From Solirubrobacterales bacterium 67-14 (GTDB lineage Bacteria > Actinomycetota > Thermoleophilia > Solirubrobacterales > 70-9): 64,000 nucleotides of DNA. Every line of letters starts with the position of its first letter. Positions within the stretch are counted from its first letter, which is position 1. Below, piece after piece: positions 7,764-16,731 of the stretch. Location: positions 151,391-215,390 of the forward strand of contig MKST01000003.1 of assembly GCA_001897355.1 (NCBI GenBank), in the 5' to 3' direction. The notes under the pieces were generated by a model. It searched no databases, was not told where the DNA came from, and saw nothing but the letters and a program-made list of their open reading frames with translations. The position numbers were made by a program, and so were the translations under genes.

Positions 7764-8258
7764 ATGCCGCGGGTGCTCAAGGCTTCAACCGTGGAAAGAA
7801 AAAAGACCCGCAGAGGAAACTACGAGTCGGGCACTGACTATGTGCTCGAGTACGGCAATCTCCGATTCTCGTTCAACGAACGGGACTTCAGCCAGAGAGT
7901 CGAACAGGCCGCGGTGCGGCTCGGTTTCGTGACCCCCGGGCTGACCTTCGCCGAACTCAACGACCTGCTCCACCTCGCCGTCTCCGGCGAGATCGAGGAG
8001 CCCAGCTCGGAGCTCGGGGTCCACGTCACCCATCACTGGGAGGACCTGACCGGGCCCGGCAACCAGAGCTTCGTCCACTGGCTGCGCCGTCTGGTGTTCC
8101 GCGGCGCCTGGCTCGACCAGCGGGTCAAGGAAGGCGAACTGGACATCGTCTTCGACGAAGCCCGCCAGACCTTCGGCTACATCCAGCCCGACCGCGGCCC
8201 CGAGACGATCGAGCTCGCCAAAGAGCCGAGCTGGCGCCGCGTCGCCTTCCGTCGGTAA
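7764..8258 (+). CDS. Hypothetical protein
   Basis: 164 residues from the ATG at 7764, chosen for AAGGA a few bases upstream; ATG at 7740 is also in frame. The sequence is soluble, with a basic start (MPRVLKASTVERKKTRRG) and a charged, aromatic body (VHVTHHWEDLTGPGNQSFVHWLRRLVFRGAWLDQRVKEGELDIVF). No signal peptide, membrane span or known motif. Codon use matches the neighbouring chromosomal genes, so it looks like a core gene. It ends before a strong bidirectional hairpin and converges on rho. Confidence 0.6.
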   Translation: MPRVLKASTVERKKTRRGNYESGTDYVLEYGNLRFSFNERDFSQRVEQAAVRLGFVTPGLTFAELNDLLHLAVSGEIEEPSSELGVHVTHHWEDLTGPGNQSFVHWLRRLVFRGAWLDQRVKEGELDIVFDEARQTFGYIQPDRGPETIELAKEPSWRRVAFRR

Positions 8259-8304
8259 CACCTGCAAGTCGGGCGGGGTCCGACCCGCCCTCCACGAGAA
8301 ACCC

Positions 8305-8342
8305 GCCCCTCCCATTTGAATCAACTAATGGTTGGGAGGGGC
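8305..8342. terminator. Hairpin terminator between converging genes
   Basis: GCCCCTCCCA pairs exactly with TGGGAGGGGC around an 18-base loop. It lies between the hypothetical gene (+) and rho (-) and can end either transcript. Only a short T-poor tail follows, so efficiency is uncertain. Confidence 0.6.
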
Positions 8343-8371
8343 TCTGTATGAGGCGGGACAGACAGCCCGGC

Positions 8372-9742
8372 TCAGAGGTTCTTCAGGAGTTCTTCGTTGT
8401 TGGCGGTGCCCTTGATCAGCTCGGCCATGCGGTTGGCGGCCGGCACCGGCTCCATGTCCTTGAGCTCGGCCCGCAGGCGACGCACCGCGTCCACCTGGTC
8501 CTGATCGAGCACCGACTCCTGGCCGGAGACCGCACAGGCGGTCACGTCCAGCGACGGCTTCACCCCGGCGGCGGCGAGGCCGGCGTCGAGGCGGATCGTC
8601 GAGTTCTCGGTGGTGTGGACCGCGTCCATCACATCCTGGTCGCCGGGCGAGCCCCAGAGGGCGGTGGCGATCACGGTGACCGAACCGGCACCTTCTTCCT
8701 CGAGTTCGCGACCGGCACCGAAGAAGGGCTTGATCGCGCCCGGGTCGCCGTAGGCGTTGCCGAGGCGGGTCAGCGAATCGACGATGATCACCACGTCCAC
8801 CCCGGCCTCGGCCTGGCGCTTGACCTTGGCCAGGATCCGTTCGGCGGTCCGCACCTGCTCGTGCGCGCCGAGGTCGGCGGGCGCGGCGGCGATCTCGACC
8901 TCCGGCACCTCGCGGCTCCAGGCGGTCACCTCCTCCGGGCGCTCGTCGATCAGCAGCACGATGATCTCGGCTTCGTCACCGGCGCCACGGGCGATCGCCT
9001 TGGCCAGCGAACGCAGGAAGCTGGTCCGGCCCGAGCGGGGCTGGGCCTCGACCAGCACCCGCTGCCCGAAGGCGAGCGGGGCGAGCAGGTCGACCGAGCG
9101 GGCGAGGACGTCGTCGGCGTCGCCGCTCAGCGGCATCTGCCGGTGCGGGGCGATCGGAGTCAGGCTTTCGAAACGCGGCGCGCGCTCATCGACCGGCGGT
9201 TCGCCGTTGACCGTCTCGACCCGTACCAGCGAGGGCCGGCGCTCGCCACGGCGGGCCGGGCGCACCGGGCCGCTGACCTCGTCGCCTGAACGCAGTTCGC
9301 AGCGACGGATCTGGGCGGGCGAAACGTAGATCCCGGCGGCGGGCGCGCCTTCGGCCCGGATGATCCCGCTGCCACGCGGCAGCACGTCGAGCACGCCCGT
9401 GACCTCGTTCAGCTCCGGTTCGGGCTCGACATCCGCCTCTTCGGTTTCGCGATCGGGTTGCTCCCGATCCTGCTTCTCGCTGTCCCGATCGCGGTCCCGG
9501 CCCCCGCGACGCTCGCGGTCACCGCGTCGGCCGCGGTCGCGATCGCCCCGCCGACGGCGTGAACCGCTGCCCGAGCCGCCCCGCTCGCCGTCCGATTCGC
9601 CCTCGGCGCCGTCACCGGCACCGTCCGAATTGCCGAGCCGGTCGATCAACTCTTCCTTGCGTAGCAGCCGGAACTTCTCGATCCCGGCCTTCCCGGCGAG
9701 CTCGTGGAGCTCGGCCAGGGACTTCGATTTCAGATCTGACAT
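8372..9742 (-). CDS. rho: Divergent Rho transcription termination factor
   Basis: 456 residues. Rho N-terminal helices occupy 1-40 (SLAELHELAGKAGIEKFRLLRKEELI). A low-complexity Arg/Asp/Gly linker follows (about 40-110), as in actinobacterial Rho, then an OB-type RNA-binding domain (about 115-175) and a RecA-like ATPase. DERPEEVT and VDSLTRLGNAY match the Rho catalytic-Glu and Walker B regions. The Walker A reads AQPRSGRT, with Arg239 at the invariant Lys position. The segment normally carrying RKIAEKR...NRSGTR (R-loop and arginine finger) is replaced by LDAGLAAAGVKPSLDVTACAVSGQE. Its start lies one base after the transaldolase stop. Whether it hydrolyses ATP, or is a paralogue of a normal Rho elsewhere, is open. 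Confidence 0.85.
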   Translation of the reverse strand: MSDLKSKSLAELHELAGKAGIEKFRLLRKEELIDRLGNSDGAGDGAEGESDGERGGSGSGSRRRRGDRDRGRRGDRERRGGRDRDRDSEKQDREQPDRETEEADVEPEPELNEVTGVLDVLPRGSGIIRAEGAPAAGIYVSPAQIRRCELRSGDEVSGPVRPARRGERRPSLVRVETVNGEPPVDERAPRFESLTPIAPHRQMPLSGDADDVLARSVDLLAPLAFGQRVLVEAQPRSGRTSFLRSLAKAIARGAGDEAEIIVLLIDERPEEVTAWSREVPEVEIAAAPADLGAHEQVRTAERILAKVKRQAEAGVDVVIIVDSLTRLGNAYGDPGAIKPFFGAGRELEEEGAGSVTVIATALWGSPGDQDVMDAVHTTENSTIRLDAGLAAAGVKPSLDVTACAVSGQESVLDQDQVDAVRRLRAELKDMEPVPAANRMAELIKGTANNEELLKNL

Positions 9743-9743
9743 G

Positions 9744-10430
9744 TCAGCCTTTGTCGGCGGCCACCAGGCCGCTCAGCCACTCGCCGAACTCCGGGCGGCT
9801 CTTCCAGTCCGATTCGAACTTGGCGGCACCCTCGGTGGTCAGCGGGTGGTTCAGCATCTGATGGAAGACCTTGGCCGGAACGGTCGCGATGTCGCAGCCC
9901 AGCGAGGCGGCGGTCACCATGTGCTCCGGGTGGCGGATCGAGGCGGCGAGCACCTTCGACTCGTAGCTGCCGGCGCGCAGGACGTCGCAGATCTCCTCGA
10001 CGACCTTGGCCGAATCGATCGAGATGTCGTCGAGCCGGCCCATGAAGCAGGAAATGAAGGTCGCCCCGGCCGCCGCGGAAAGCAGCGCCTGGTTCGGCGA
10101 GAAGACGAGGGTCATGTTGACCATCGCCCCGTCATCGGTGAGCACCCGGGTCGCCTTCAGGCCTTCGGGGCCGAAGGGAACCTTGACGGTCACGTGTTCG
10201 TGGAGTTTGCGCAGGGCCTGGCCCTCGGCGATCATGCCCTCGGCGTCGGCGGAGACGACTTCGGCAGAAGTCGGGCCGCCGACCAAGTCAGCGATCTTGC
10301 GGATGATGTCACCGGGTTCACCGTCTTCCTTGGCGAGCAGGGAGGGATTGGTGGTCGCGCCACTCAGCACGCCCCAGCTTGCAATCTCCTCGACCTCGGA
10401 AACGGCGCCGGTGTCAATGAAAAGTTCCAT
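9744..10430 (-). CDS. tal: Transaldolase / fructose-6-phosphate aldolase family
   Basis: 228 residues, the length of the short TalC/FSA-type enzymes. MELFIDTGAVSEVEEIASWGVLSGATTNPSLLAKE is the family's N-terminal signature, and Lys in HVTVKVPFGPEGLKA is the Schiff-base lysine. FISCFMGRLDDI and LAASIRHPEHMVTAASLGCDIATVPAKV follow as expected of the (beta/alpha)8 barrel. It moves three-carbon units between sugar phosphates in the cytosol or cleaves fructose-6-phosphate; sequence alone does not separate the two. It sits 25 bases after glpD and one base before rho. Confidence 0.9.
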   Translation of the reverse strand: MELFIDTGAVSEVEEIASWGVLSGATTNPSLLAKEDGEPGDIIRKIADLVGGPTSAEVVSADAEGMIAEGQALRKLHEHVTVKVPFGPEGLKATRVLTDDGAMVNMTLVFSPNQALLSAAAGATFISCFMGRLDDISIDSAKVVEEICDVLRAGSYESKVLAASIRHPEHMVTAASLGCDIATVPAKVFHQMLNHPLTTEGAAKFESDWKSRPEFGEWLSGLVAADKG

Positions 10431-10455
10431 GCCCCAATCGTAGTGGAGCGGACGG

Positions 10456-12132
10456 TCAAGCTCCGGCCGGGTTCAGCCCTTCGGCCTTGAGCGTCTCGAA
10501 CCAGTCGTCGACCTGGCGTTTCTTTTCGATGTCGCCCCAGCCAAGCCCGCGGGCCATCACGGTGGCCAGCGGTTCGACCGATTCGGCGGTCGCCAGGCTC
10601 GATGCGGCGGTCAGGCCGAGCCTGGTCCGCCGCAAGAGGACATCGGCCAGCGACCGGGCCTGCTCGAACTCGATCGCGATCTGGGCTTCGGCCATCAGGT
10701 CCGGCATGCCTTCGACGATCGGCTTGGCCAGCTCGGGGTCGGCCTGGGCGAGCCGGATCACGCCGCGGGCCGCGTGGCCGTAGCGGAAGGTGAGCTGGGC
10801 CAGCGATTCCTTGCCCACTCCTTCCGGGGCGTCCAGTTCGGCCGGGTCGATCTCCATCCCGAGCGGGATCTCGGCGGTCTGGCAGCGGGCCTCACGGCCG
10901 GCCCTTTCGACGATCCGGTCGACCGTCTGTTTCGCCATCCGTCGCCAGGTGGTGAGTTTGCCGCCGGTGATGGTCAGCATCCCCGACGAGGTCTCGTAGA
11001 GCTCGGCCTGGCGGGAGATGTCGACCGACTTGCGCGGGTCGCCGGTGCTGATCAGCGGCCGCACGCCGGCATAGGCCCCGACGATGTCGCTCTCGGTCAG
11101 CGAAAGGTCCATGAACTCGTTGGTCGCGTTGATCAGGTACTCGATGTCGTCCTCGGTCGCGGCGACTTCCTCGATCCCGCCGTCGTGATCGACGTCGGTC
11201 GTGCCGACCAGGGTGCGGCCGTACCAGGGCAAAGCGAAAATCCTTCGTCCCTCTCCGGCCGGGACGACGCAGGCGGCCTTGCCCATGTCGACGTCATCGG
11301 TGGAGAAGAGCAGGTGGGCGCCGCGGCTCGGTGCGATCCTCGGGATGTCTTCCTCCCTCTCGATCTCGCCGGGGCGGATCTGATCGGCCCAGACGCCGGT
11401 CGCGTTGACGATGTTGTCGGCCTCGACCATCACGGTCTCGCCGGAGGCGGCCTCGGTGAACTCGACCTGCCGGGCCTTGCCGTTCTTCTCCAGCACGCGG
11501 GTCACCTTCGCCCCGTTCAGGCAGACGGCGCCGAAGCGCTGGGCCTCGCCGAGCACGGTCAGCACCAGGCGGACGTCGTCGGTCTGGCAGTCATAGAAGA
11601 GATAGGCGGATTCCGGATCCCGCTTGTCCAGCGAGGGAATCAGCTCGACCACCTCGTCCCGGTCGATCGTCCGATGCCGGTCCGGTGACCACGACTCCTC
11701 GGCTTCGGCCGGCCTCCGGCGCCAGCGGCGTTCACGCCGGTTGCGACCACCCGTGGCGCCGGCCAGTACGTCGTGGGCGTTCAAACCGAGGCCGATCATC
11801 CGGTCCGGCTTTTCCTCGCCGAAGGTCGGGACCAGGAAGGGGGTCGGGTAGACCAGATGCGGCGCCAGCTCGACCATCAGCTGCCGTTCCAGCAGCGCTT
11901 CCCGGACCAGCCCGACGTCGAAGTTCTCGAGGTACCTGAGCCCGCCGTGGACCATCTTCGACGAGCGGGACGAGGTGCCGATCGCGTAGTCGCGACCTTC
12001 CAGCAGGGCGACCGAGTAGCCGCGCGAGGCGGCATCCAGCGCCACCCCGGCTCCGGTGATCCCACCGCCGATCACCACGACCTCGAAATGGGCGCCGGCG
12101 ATCGCTTCGAGCGACTCGCTGCGGCCTACCAA
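10456..12132 (-). CDS. glpD: Glycerol-3-phosphate dehydrogenase (FAD)
   Basis: 558 residues from a TTG at 12132 that overlaps the stop of the upstream gene. VVVIGGGITGAGVALDAASRG is the FAD-binding dinucleotide motif, followed by SSRSSKMVHGGLRYLENFDVGLVREALLER, diagnostic of GlpD. FALPWYGRTLVGTTDVDHDG and TSSGMLTITGGKLTTWRRMAKQTVD complete the dehydrogenase. The C-terminal ~130 residues form the usual helical domain. It oxidises glycerol-3-phosphate to dihydroxyacetone phosphate at the membrane and passes electrons to quinone. Seven-base overlap with the B12-operon fusion gene implies coupled translation. Confidence 0.95.
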   Translation of the reverse strand: MVGRSESLEAIAGAHFEVVVIGGGITGAGVALDAASRGYSVALLEGRDYAIGTSSRSSKMVHGGLRYLENFDVGLVREALLERQLMVELAPHLVYPTPFLVPTFGEEKPDRMIGLGLNAHDVLAGATGGRNRRERRWRRRPAEAEESWSPDRHRTIDRDEVVELIPSLDKRDPESAYLFYDCQTDDVRLVLTVLGEAQRFGAVCLNGAKVTRVLEKNGKARQVEFTEAASGETVMVEADNIVNATGVWADQIRPGEIEREEDIPRIAPSRGAHLLFSTDDVDMGKAACVVPAGEGRRIFALPWYGRTLVGTTDVDHDGGIEEVAATEDDIEYLINATNEFMDLSLTESDIVGAYAGVRPLISTGDPRKSVDISRQAELYETSSGMLTITGGKLTTWRRMAKQTVDRIVERAGREARCQTAEIPLGMEIDPAELDAPEGVGKESLAQLTFRYGHAARGVIRLAQADPELAKPIVEGMPDLMAEAQIAIEFEQARSLADVLLRRTRLGLTAASSLATAESVEPLATVMARGLGWGDIEKKRQVDDWFETLKAEGLNPAGA

Positions 12133-14129
12133 TTGAACCGCCGGGCGAGCAGGATGGTGCCGCCGCAGAGCCCGCCGGTGACGAAGAGCGCGATCAGGGT
12201 TGCGATCAGCGGCGACGGCTGCGGCCCGGCCTCGGAGGCAGCGAGCACCGCGTTGCTCGGGGCCACCGGCACCAGCGGGATCGAGGTGTCGGCCGGTGGT
12301 TCGGTCGTGGTCGGATCCACGGTCGGGTCGTCCCCGTTGTTGCCGGTACCGGAGTTGTTGCCGCTGTTGCGGTTCCCGTTGCCCGTGTTGCCGGGGTTGC
12401 CGGTGTTTCCGGTATTGGGCGAGGTGTCGGTCGGGGTCGCCAACGAACCCGGCGGGGGCGTGTAGGTCGGGGTCGAGGTGCCGTTGTTGCTCGAAGAGTT
12501 GTCGTTGTCCCCCGGGGTGACGCCGCCGTTGTTGTTGGAGTTATTGGCGTCGTCGTCCTTTTCCCGGGCCGGTGCGGCGATCGGCAGCGCCTTGCCGGCC
12601 AGGGCGGTGGTGCTGTCCGCGGTCACCCAGATCCTGGTCGCGTCGTTGTTCTTCGCGTAGAAGATGCTGCCGTCCGACTGCTGCAGCGAAAGCAGGTAGT
12701 CGGCCGGCGTGTTGCCGTTCTTCTTCAGGTAGTTGACGCCGCGACCCTGGGCGACCAGCCCCTGCATGACCAGCCCGGTCGATTGGGCATTCGCGGTACC
12801 GCTGTTGCCGAAACCACCGGAGCTTTTCTGTATGCCGTCGAGGAACCCGATCGCGCGGTTCGCCTGTTTCTTGCCGGTGATCGCCATCAGAGCCGCGCCG
12901 GTCGAATCGGAGTCGCTGGTCGCGCCCTTGGCGATGCCCCAGCCCCCGTTCTTGTTCTGGGCCTTGTAGAGCCACTTGAGCGAGTACTGGGCGTCCTTGC
13001 TCGCGGCCACGGAGCGGAAGGCGAGCACCGCGAAAGCGGTCACATTGACGTCGTTGCCGAAGGATCCGTTGCCGCGGCGGTTGCGCAGGGCCTCGATCAG
13101 GTTCCTGCCTTTGAAGTCACGCGGATCCTGCCCGACCGTTTTCATCGCGAGGATGGTCAAGGCGATGTCGCTGGCCTTGGTTATGTACTGGCGGTTGTTG
13201 ACCAGATAGCCGTAGGGCGTCGCGTTGATCTTCACGTCGAGCGGATTGATCCCGGTCGCGGCCAGGGCGAACATGACCCTGGCGGTGATGTTCACCGACG
13301 AGCTGCCCCCGGGCATCGAGGCGAACCCGCCGTCCGAGTTCTGCTGGCCTCGGAGCCAGGTCGCCGCCGAGCTGGCCTGGCCGGTGTAAGCCGCCTCCGC
13401 CTTCTGAGTCGTCTCGCCGCCGAAGGTGAAGAGCAGCGCTCCGAGTACGAGCAACGTCACCCCGGTCGCGGTCCGGTTCCGACCGGCCGAACCACCCTCC
13501 GGGGCGCCGACCGGGGTCACTTCGGCCTGACGCCACTGGAAGCGCTCGCGGAAGCGGACCAGGGCAGCGATCATCGCCGGCCCCGCGGCCAGGGCGAAGA
13601 TGATGTTGCCAGTCATATGTGCGACGTCGAAGGGAATTGCTCTTACCTCAAGTGCAAGGTACCGGTCGAGGGACATTTCCCCCCCGAAGCTGACCATCGT
13701 CTCAAGATTCATCCAGGCACCGAAGAGAACACCCGCGAGGCCGCAGAAGACCGCCAGCGTCCAGCGATCTATCCGGCCCCGGGTCAGATGCCAGAGCAGG
13801 CCACCCGCCACCCCGCACATCCCCCAGGCGACCATCTGCCATGGCGTCCACACACCCTGGCCGAGCCAGAAGTTGGAGACCAAGCCGCCCAGCGCCCCGA
13901 CCGCGAACCCCGGGGCCGGGCCGAGCACGTAGCCGGCGATGATCACGATGTCGGTGGTCGCGACAACGTTCGGGATCGGCGCGAGCACGATCCGGCCCGC
14001 CACCGCCAGCGCGGCCAGCACCGCGACCAGAGCGACGATCTGCGAGGGCGGCCGAGACCGTTCGTACCAGAGCATCCCGGCCCCCAGGGCGAACATCAGC
14101 ACCACGACGCTGACCAGTTGCCAGCTCAC
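12126..14129 (-). CDS. ECF S-component-like membrane domain fused to an intrinsic-factor-like alpha-toroid
   Basis: 667 residues. Residues 1-210 contain about six hydrophobic segments typical of ECF substrate-binding S-components (ATTDIVIIAGYVLGPAPGFAVGALGGLVSNFWLG is characteristic). After a further membrane helix near 225-245, residues about 250-515 carry at least five repeats of the prenyltransferase/squalene-cyclase toroid type (WLRGQQNSDGGFASM, WLYKAQNKNGGWGIAK, FLDGIQKSSGGFGN, YLLSLQQSDGSI), the fold of the alpha domain of intrinsic factor and transcobalamin. A long Asn/Gly/Thr/Pro linker and a C-terminal membrane helix with ARRFNW end the protein. Neighbours are ECF ATPases, EcfT, DUF4430 proteins and a cobalamin riboswitch, so B12 capture and import is the inferred role. 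Start overlaps the ATPase stop as ATGA. Confidence 0.75.
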   Translation of the reverse strand: MSWQLVSVVVLMFALGAGMLWYERSRPPSQIVALVAVLAALAVAGRIVLAPIPNVVATTDIVIIAGYVLGPAPGFAVGALGGLVSNFWLGQGVWTPWQMVAWGMCGVAGGLLWHLTRGRIDRWTLAVFCGLAGVLFGAWMNLETMVSFGGEMSLDRYLALEVRAIPFDVAHMTGNIIFALAAGPAMIAALVRFRERFQWRQAEVTPVGAPEGGSAGRNRTATGVTLLVLGALLFTFGGETTQKAEAAYTGQASSAATWLRGQQNSDGGFASMPGGSSSVNITARVMFALAATGINPLDVKINATPYGYLVNNRQYITKASDIALTILAMKTVGQDPRDFKGRNLIEALRNRRGNGSFGNDVNVTAFAVLAFRSVAASKDAQYSLKWLYKAQNKNGGWGIAKGATSDSDSTGAALMAITGKKQANRAIGFLDGIQKSSGGFGNSGTANAQSTGLVMQGLVAQGRGVNYLKKNGNTPADYLLSLQQSDGSIFYAKNNDATRIWVTADSTTALAGKALPIAAPAREKDDDANNSNNNGGVTPGDNDNSSSNNGTSTPTYTPPPGSLATPTDTSPNTGNTGNPGNTGNGNRNSGNNSGTGNNGDDPTVDPTTTEPPADTSIPLVPVAPSNAVLAASEAGPQPSPLIATLIALFVTGGLCGGTILLARRFNW

Positions 14130-15835
14130 GGCCCGCTACCTTCCGTGGCGAGCAGTCCGATCCCCTGTCCGATCGAGACCAGGCCGGGCCGATCGAATAC
14201 GCGCGCCACTTCGGAGGCGAAGTACCAGCCGCCGCTGAGCACGGTCGGCATGTCGGCATCGGCGACCACCTCACCGTCGCCCAGCAGGACCACCCGGTCG
14301 GCGAAGGCCACCGCGAACTCGACGTCGTGGGTGGAGATCACCACCGCCGCGCCACGGGCCGCCAGCCGGCCGGCCAGTTCGGTCAGGTGTTCCTTCAGGC
14401 CGCGGTCCATGCCGCGGGTCGGCTCGTCCAGGCAGACCAGTCCCGGCAGTTCGTCTCCCTCCATGCGACCGGCCAGGGCGATGGCCAGGGCCAGTCGCTG
14501 CCGCTCTCCACCGGAGAGATCGCGCGGATCGCGTTCCGGCGAAAGGTCCAGGCCTACCGCCCTTAGAGCGGCTTCGCCGGCTGGCCCGGAGAGCTCGTCC
14601 CCGATCCGTTCGCGGACCAGGAAGTCACCGGGGTTCTGGGTCAGCAGCGCGATCCCGGCCGGAACCTCGACGCTGCCCGAGACCGGTTCGACCAGCCCGG
14701 CCGCGGTCCGCAGCAAGGTCGACTTGCCGGCCCCGTTGCGGCCCATCAAGGCGACCTTCTCCCCCGCCCTGACCTCCAGGTCGATCCCCCGCAGCACGTC
14801 GACCGGCCCGTCACCCGGGTCAAGCTCGACCCAGAGCCGCTTCGCCTTCAACACCGGCTCCCGCGCCGGCTCCACCCCACCCGCCTGGCCGCTCCGAAAC
14901 GCCGTCGCCCTTCTGGGGGCGTTTGCCCACCGATTCGGCGGCTGATCGCCCCCAGTTGTGGAGGGTTTGGTCGATCGGGCGCGGTCGCGGAGGATCTGGC
15001 GGGCGTCGCGGACTCCGACCGGCAACGGTTCGATGCCGGCGCCGGCGAAAACCAGGGCCGATGGCGTCGCCAGTTCCGGCTTCTCGGTCACCGCCCAGGC
15101 GAGGAAGTCGCGCGGGCTGCCGTCAAAGCCGATCCGGCCGGCATCCATCGCGATCACCCGGTCGGCGGCGGCGAGACAGCGTTCCAGCCGGTGCTCGGCC
15201 AGCACCACGGCCACCCCCCACTCCTCGTTCAGGCGCCTGAGCAGCCAGATCAGCTCGTCTCCGGAAACCGGGTCGAGCTGGGAGGTCGGTTCGTCCAGCA
15301 GGATGAGCGGCGGCCGGGTGACCAAGGCGACGGCCAGTGCGACCCGCTGCAACTCTCCACCCGAGAGGGTGGTCACGGTGCGGGGCAGCAAGTGGGGAAT
15401 GCCCAACGCGAGCGCCACCTCTTCGACCGCCCGGGCCCGCTCGGCCGGATGGTCGCCGCGAAAGCGGAGCGGCAAGTCGAGCTCGGCCGCGACCGTGGTC
15501 GAAACGATCTGAGTCTCCGGATCCTGGGCGACGTAGCCGACCACGTCGGCCAACTCGCCCGGCCCGCTTTCGGTGGTCGGGCGGCCGGCGACCCGCGCCG
15601 TGCCGGAAATCTCGCCACCGTGGAAATGCGGGATCAGGCCACAACCGGCCCGCAACAGCGAGGTCTTGCCGGAGCCGGAGCCACCGGCGAGGACCACGAA
15701 CTCACCCGGCTCGATCGCCAGCGAAACTCCCTGAAGGGCCGCCGCTTCTGCCCCGGCATAGCGATAGCCGAGGTTCTCGAACTCGAGCGCGAGCCCGGCC
15801 CCACGGGTCGCCTCCCGGCTGGCCACCGGGTTCAC
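14126..15835 (-). CDS. Energy-coupling factor ATPase, two ABC domains in one chain
   Basis: 569 residues. Domain 1 (about 10-255): Walker A GGSGSGKTS, Q-loop YVAQDPETQI, signature LSGGELQRVALA, Walker B LILLDEPTSQLDP, switch His in LAEHRLER. Domain 2 (about 315-555): GRNGAGKST, LLTQNPGDFL, LSGGERQRLALA, VCLDEPTRGMDR, STHDVEFA. Both sites look intact. This is the EcfA1-EcfA2 pair fused into one protein, which drives uptake with EcfT and an S-component at the membrane. It overlaps genes on both sides by four bases. Confidence 0.92.
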   Translation of the reverse strand: MNPVASREATRGAGLALEFENLGYRYAGAEAAALQGVSLAIEPGEFVVLAGGSGSGKTSLLRAGCGLIPHFHGGEISGTARVAGRPTTESGPGELADVVGYVAQDPETQIVSTTVAAELDLPLRFRGDHPAERARAVEEVALALGIPHLLPRTVTTLSGGELQRVALAVALVTRPPLILLDEPTSQLDPVSGDELIWLLRRLNEEWGVAVVLAEHRLERCLAAADRVIAMDAGRIGFDGSPRDFLAWAVTEKPELATPSALVFAGAGIEPLPVGVRDARQILRDRARSTKPSTTGGDQPPNRWANAPRRATAFRSGQAGGVEPAREPVLKAKRLWVELDPGDGPVDVLRGIDLEVRAGEKVALMGRNGAGKSTLLRTAAGLVEPVSGSVEVPAGIALLTQNPGDFLVRERIGDELSGPAGEAALRAVGLDLSPERDPRDLSGGERQRLALAIALAGRMEGDELPGLVCLDEPTRGMDRGLKEHLTELAGRLAARGAAVVISTHDVEFAVAFADRVVLLGDGEVVADADMPTVLSGGWYFASEVARVFDRPGLVSIGQGIGLLATEGSGP

Positions 15836-16722
15836 GGTCGTCCCTTCCGGTTGCCGGGACGCCAGGTGACGAAACCTCCGATCAGAAACGCGATAGCGGC
15901 CACGGGGCCTTCAAGGCCGAACTCCCAGCTGATCTCCGGGTAGGCCTCGAAGCGTCCCGAGCCGAAGGCCAGTTCGGCCAGGGCGACCACCATCAAGAGG
16001 GAGCCGGCAAGCAAGAAACGGCGGTCATAGCGGGACGGGACCGGCCGGAAGCGGGCCGTGCTACCGGAGCTGCCGTAGCCGCGAAGCTCGAGCGTCGCCG
16101 CCACGTCCACCGCCCGGTCGAGGGAGCCGGCCAGCAGCCGATGGGCCATCGCGCCCCGGCCGACCGGGCTGGCGGCAGGCCCTCGCAGGGTGGCCGCCTC
16201 GCCGATCCGGGCGTAGTCGGTGGCGGCCAAAGGCACCAGGCGGGAAATAAGGGTCGCGGTCAGGGCGGAGCGCCGAGCCACGCCGTGCACCGCTTGCAAG
16301 ATCCGGTCAGGGTCGACACAGGCGGACCAGACGCCGATCACGACCATAGTCCCCATCGCCCGCAGGCCGATCACGGCGCCGGCGGCGATCGCCTCGGCGG
16401 TCACGTCGACCCGGCCCAGGAGCGGCCAGTCGCCGAGCCGGGCCAGCACGGTGGCGCCACGGCCGGTGACCAGTGCGTTGACGACCACCATGGTCAGGGC
16501 CAGGAAGCCGCCTAGTTTCAGCGAGAAATTTACGGCCCGCTTCGCTCCCGATCCGTACCCGGCGATCACCACCCCGACGGTCGCCGCAATCAGTACCAGC
16601 GGATCGGAGGAGAAAAAGCAGACCAAGAGATACGCCCCCAGGTAGAGCGCAACCGGCGCCAGCGAGGCGGTCTGGACCGTTTCCCGCCGGGGCACGTAGG
16701 CGATTGGCGAAAGCTTCTTCAT
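15832..16722 (-). CDS. ecfT: ECF transporter transmembrane coupling protein EcfT
   Basis: 296 residues with about six membrane segments. Two Ala/Leu-Arg-Gly motifs used to contact the ATPases are present: EAATLRGP near residue 178 and ATLELRGYG near residue 212, as in EcfT/CbiQ proteins. It lies between the lipoprotein gene (nine bases) and the double ATPase (four-base overlap). It transmits ATPase motion to the S-component; the substrate is set by other subunits, here inferred to be cobalamin. Confidence 0.88.
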   Translation of the reverse strand: MKKLSPIAYVPRRETVQTASLAPVALYLGAYLLVCFFSSDPLVLIAATVGVVIAGYGSGAKRAVNFSLKLGGFLALTMVVVNALVTGRGATVLARLGDWPLLGRVDVTAEAIAAGAVIGLRAMGTMVVIGVWSACVDPDRILQAVHGVARRSALTATLISRLVPLAATDYARIGEAATLRGPAASPVGRGAMAHRLLAGSLDRAVDVAATLELRGYGSSGSTARFRPVPSRYDRRFLLAGSLLMVVALAELAFGSGRFEAYPEISWEFGLEGPVAAIAFLIGGFVTWRPGNRKGRP

Positions 16723-16731
16723 GCCGGCCGT

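Noticed and set aside
8348..10490. Two long plus-strand open frames
   Set aside because: They are antisense to rho and the transaldolase and have no recognisable domain.
12783..14945. 720-codon plus-strand open frame
   Set aside because: It lies opposite the S-component/toroid and ATPase genes, whose motifs are clear; long antisense frames are expected at this GC content.
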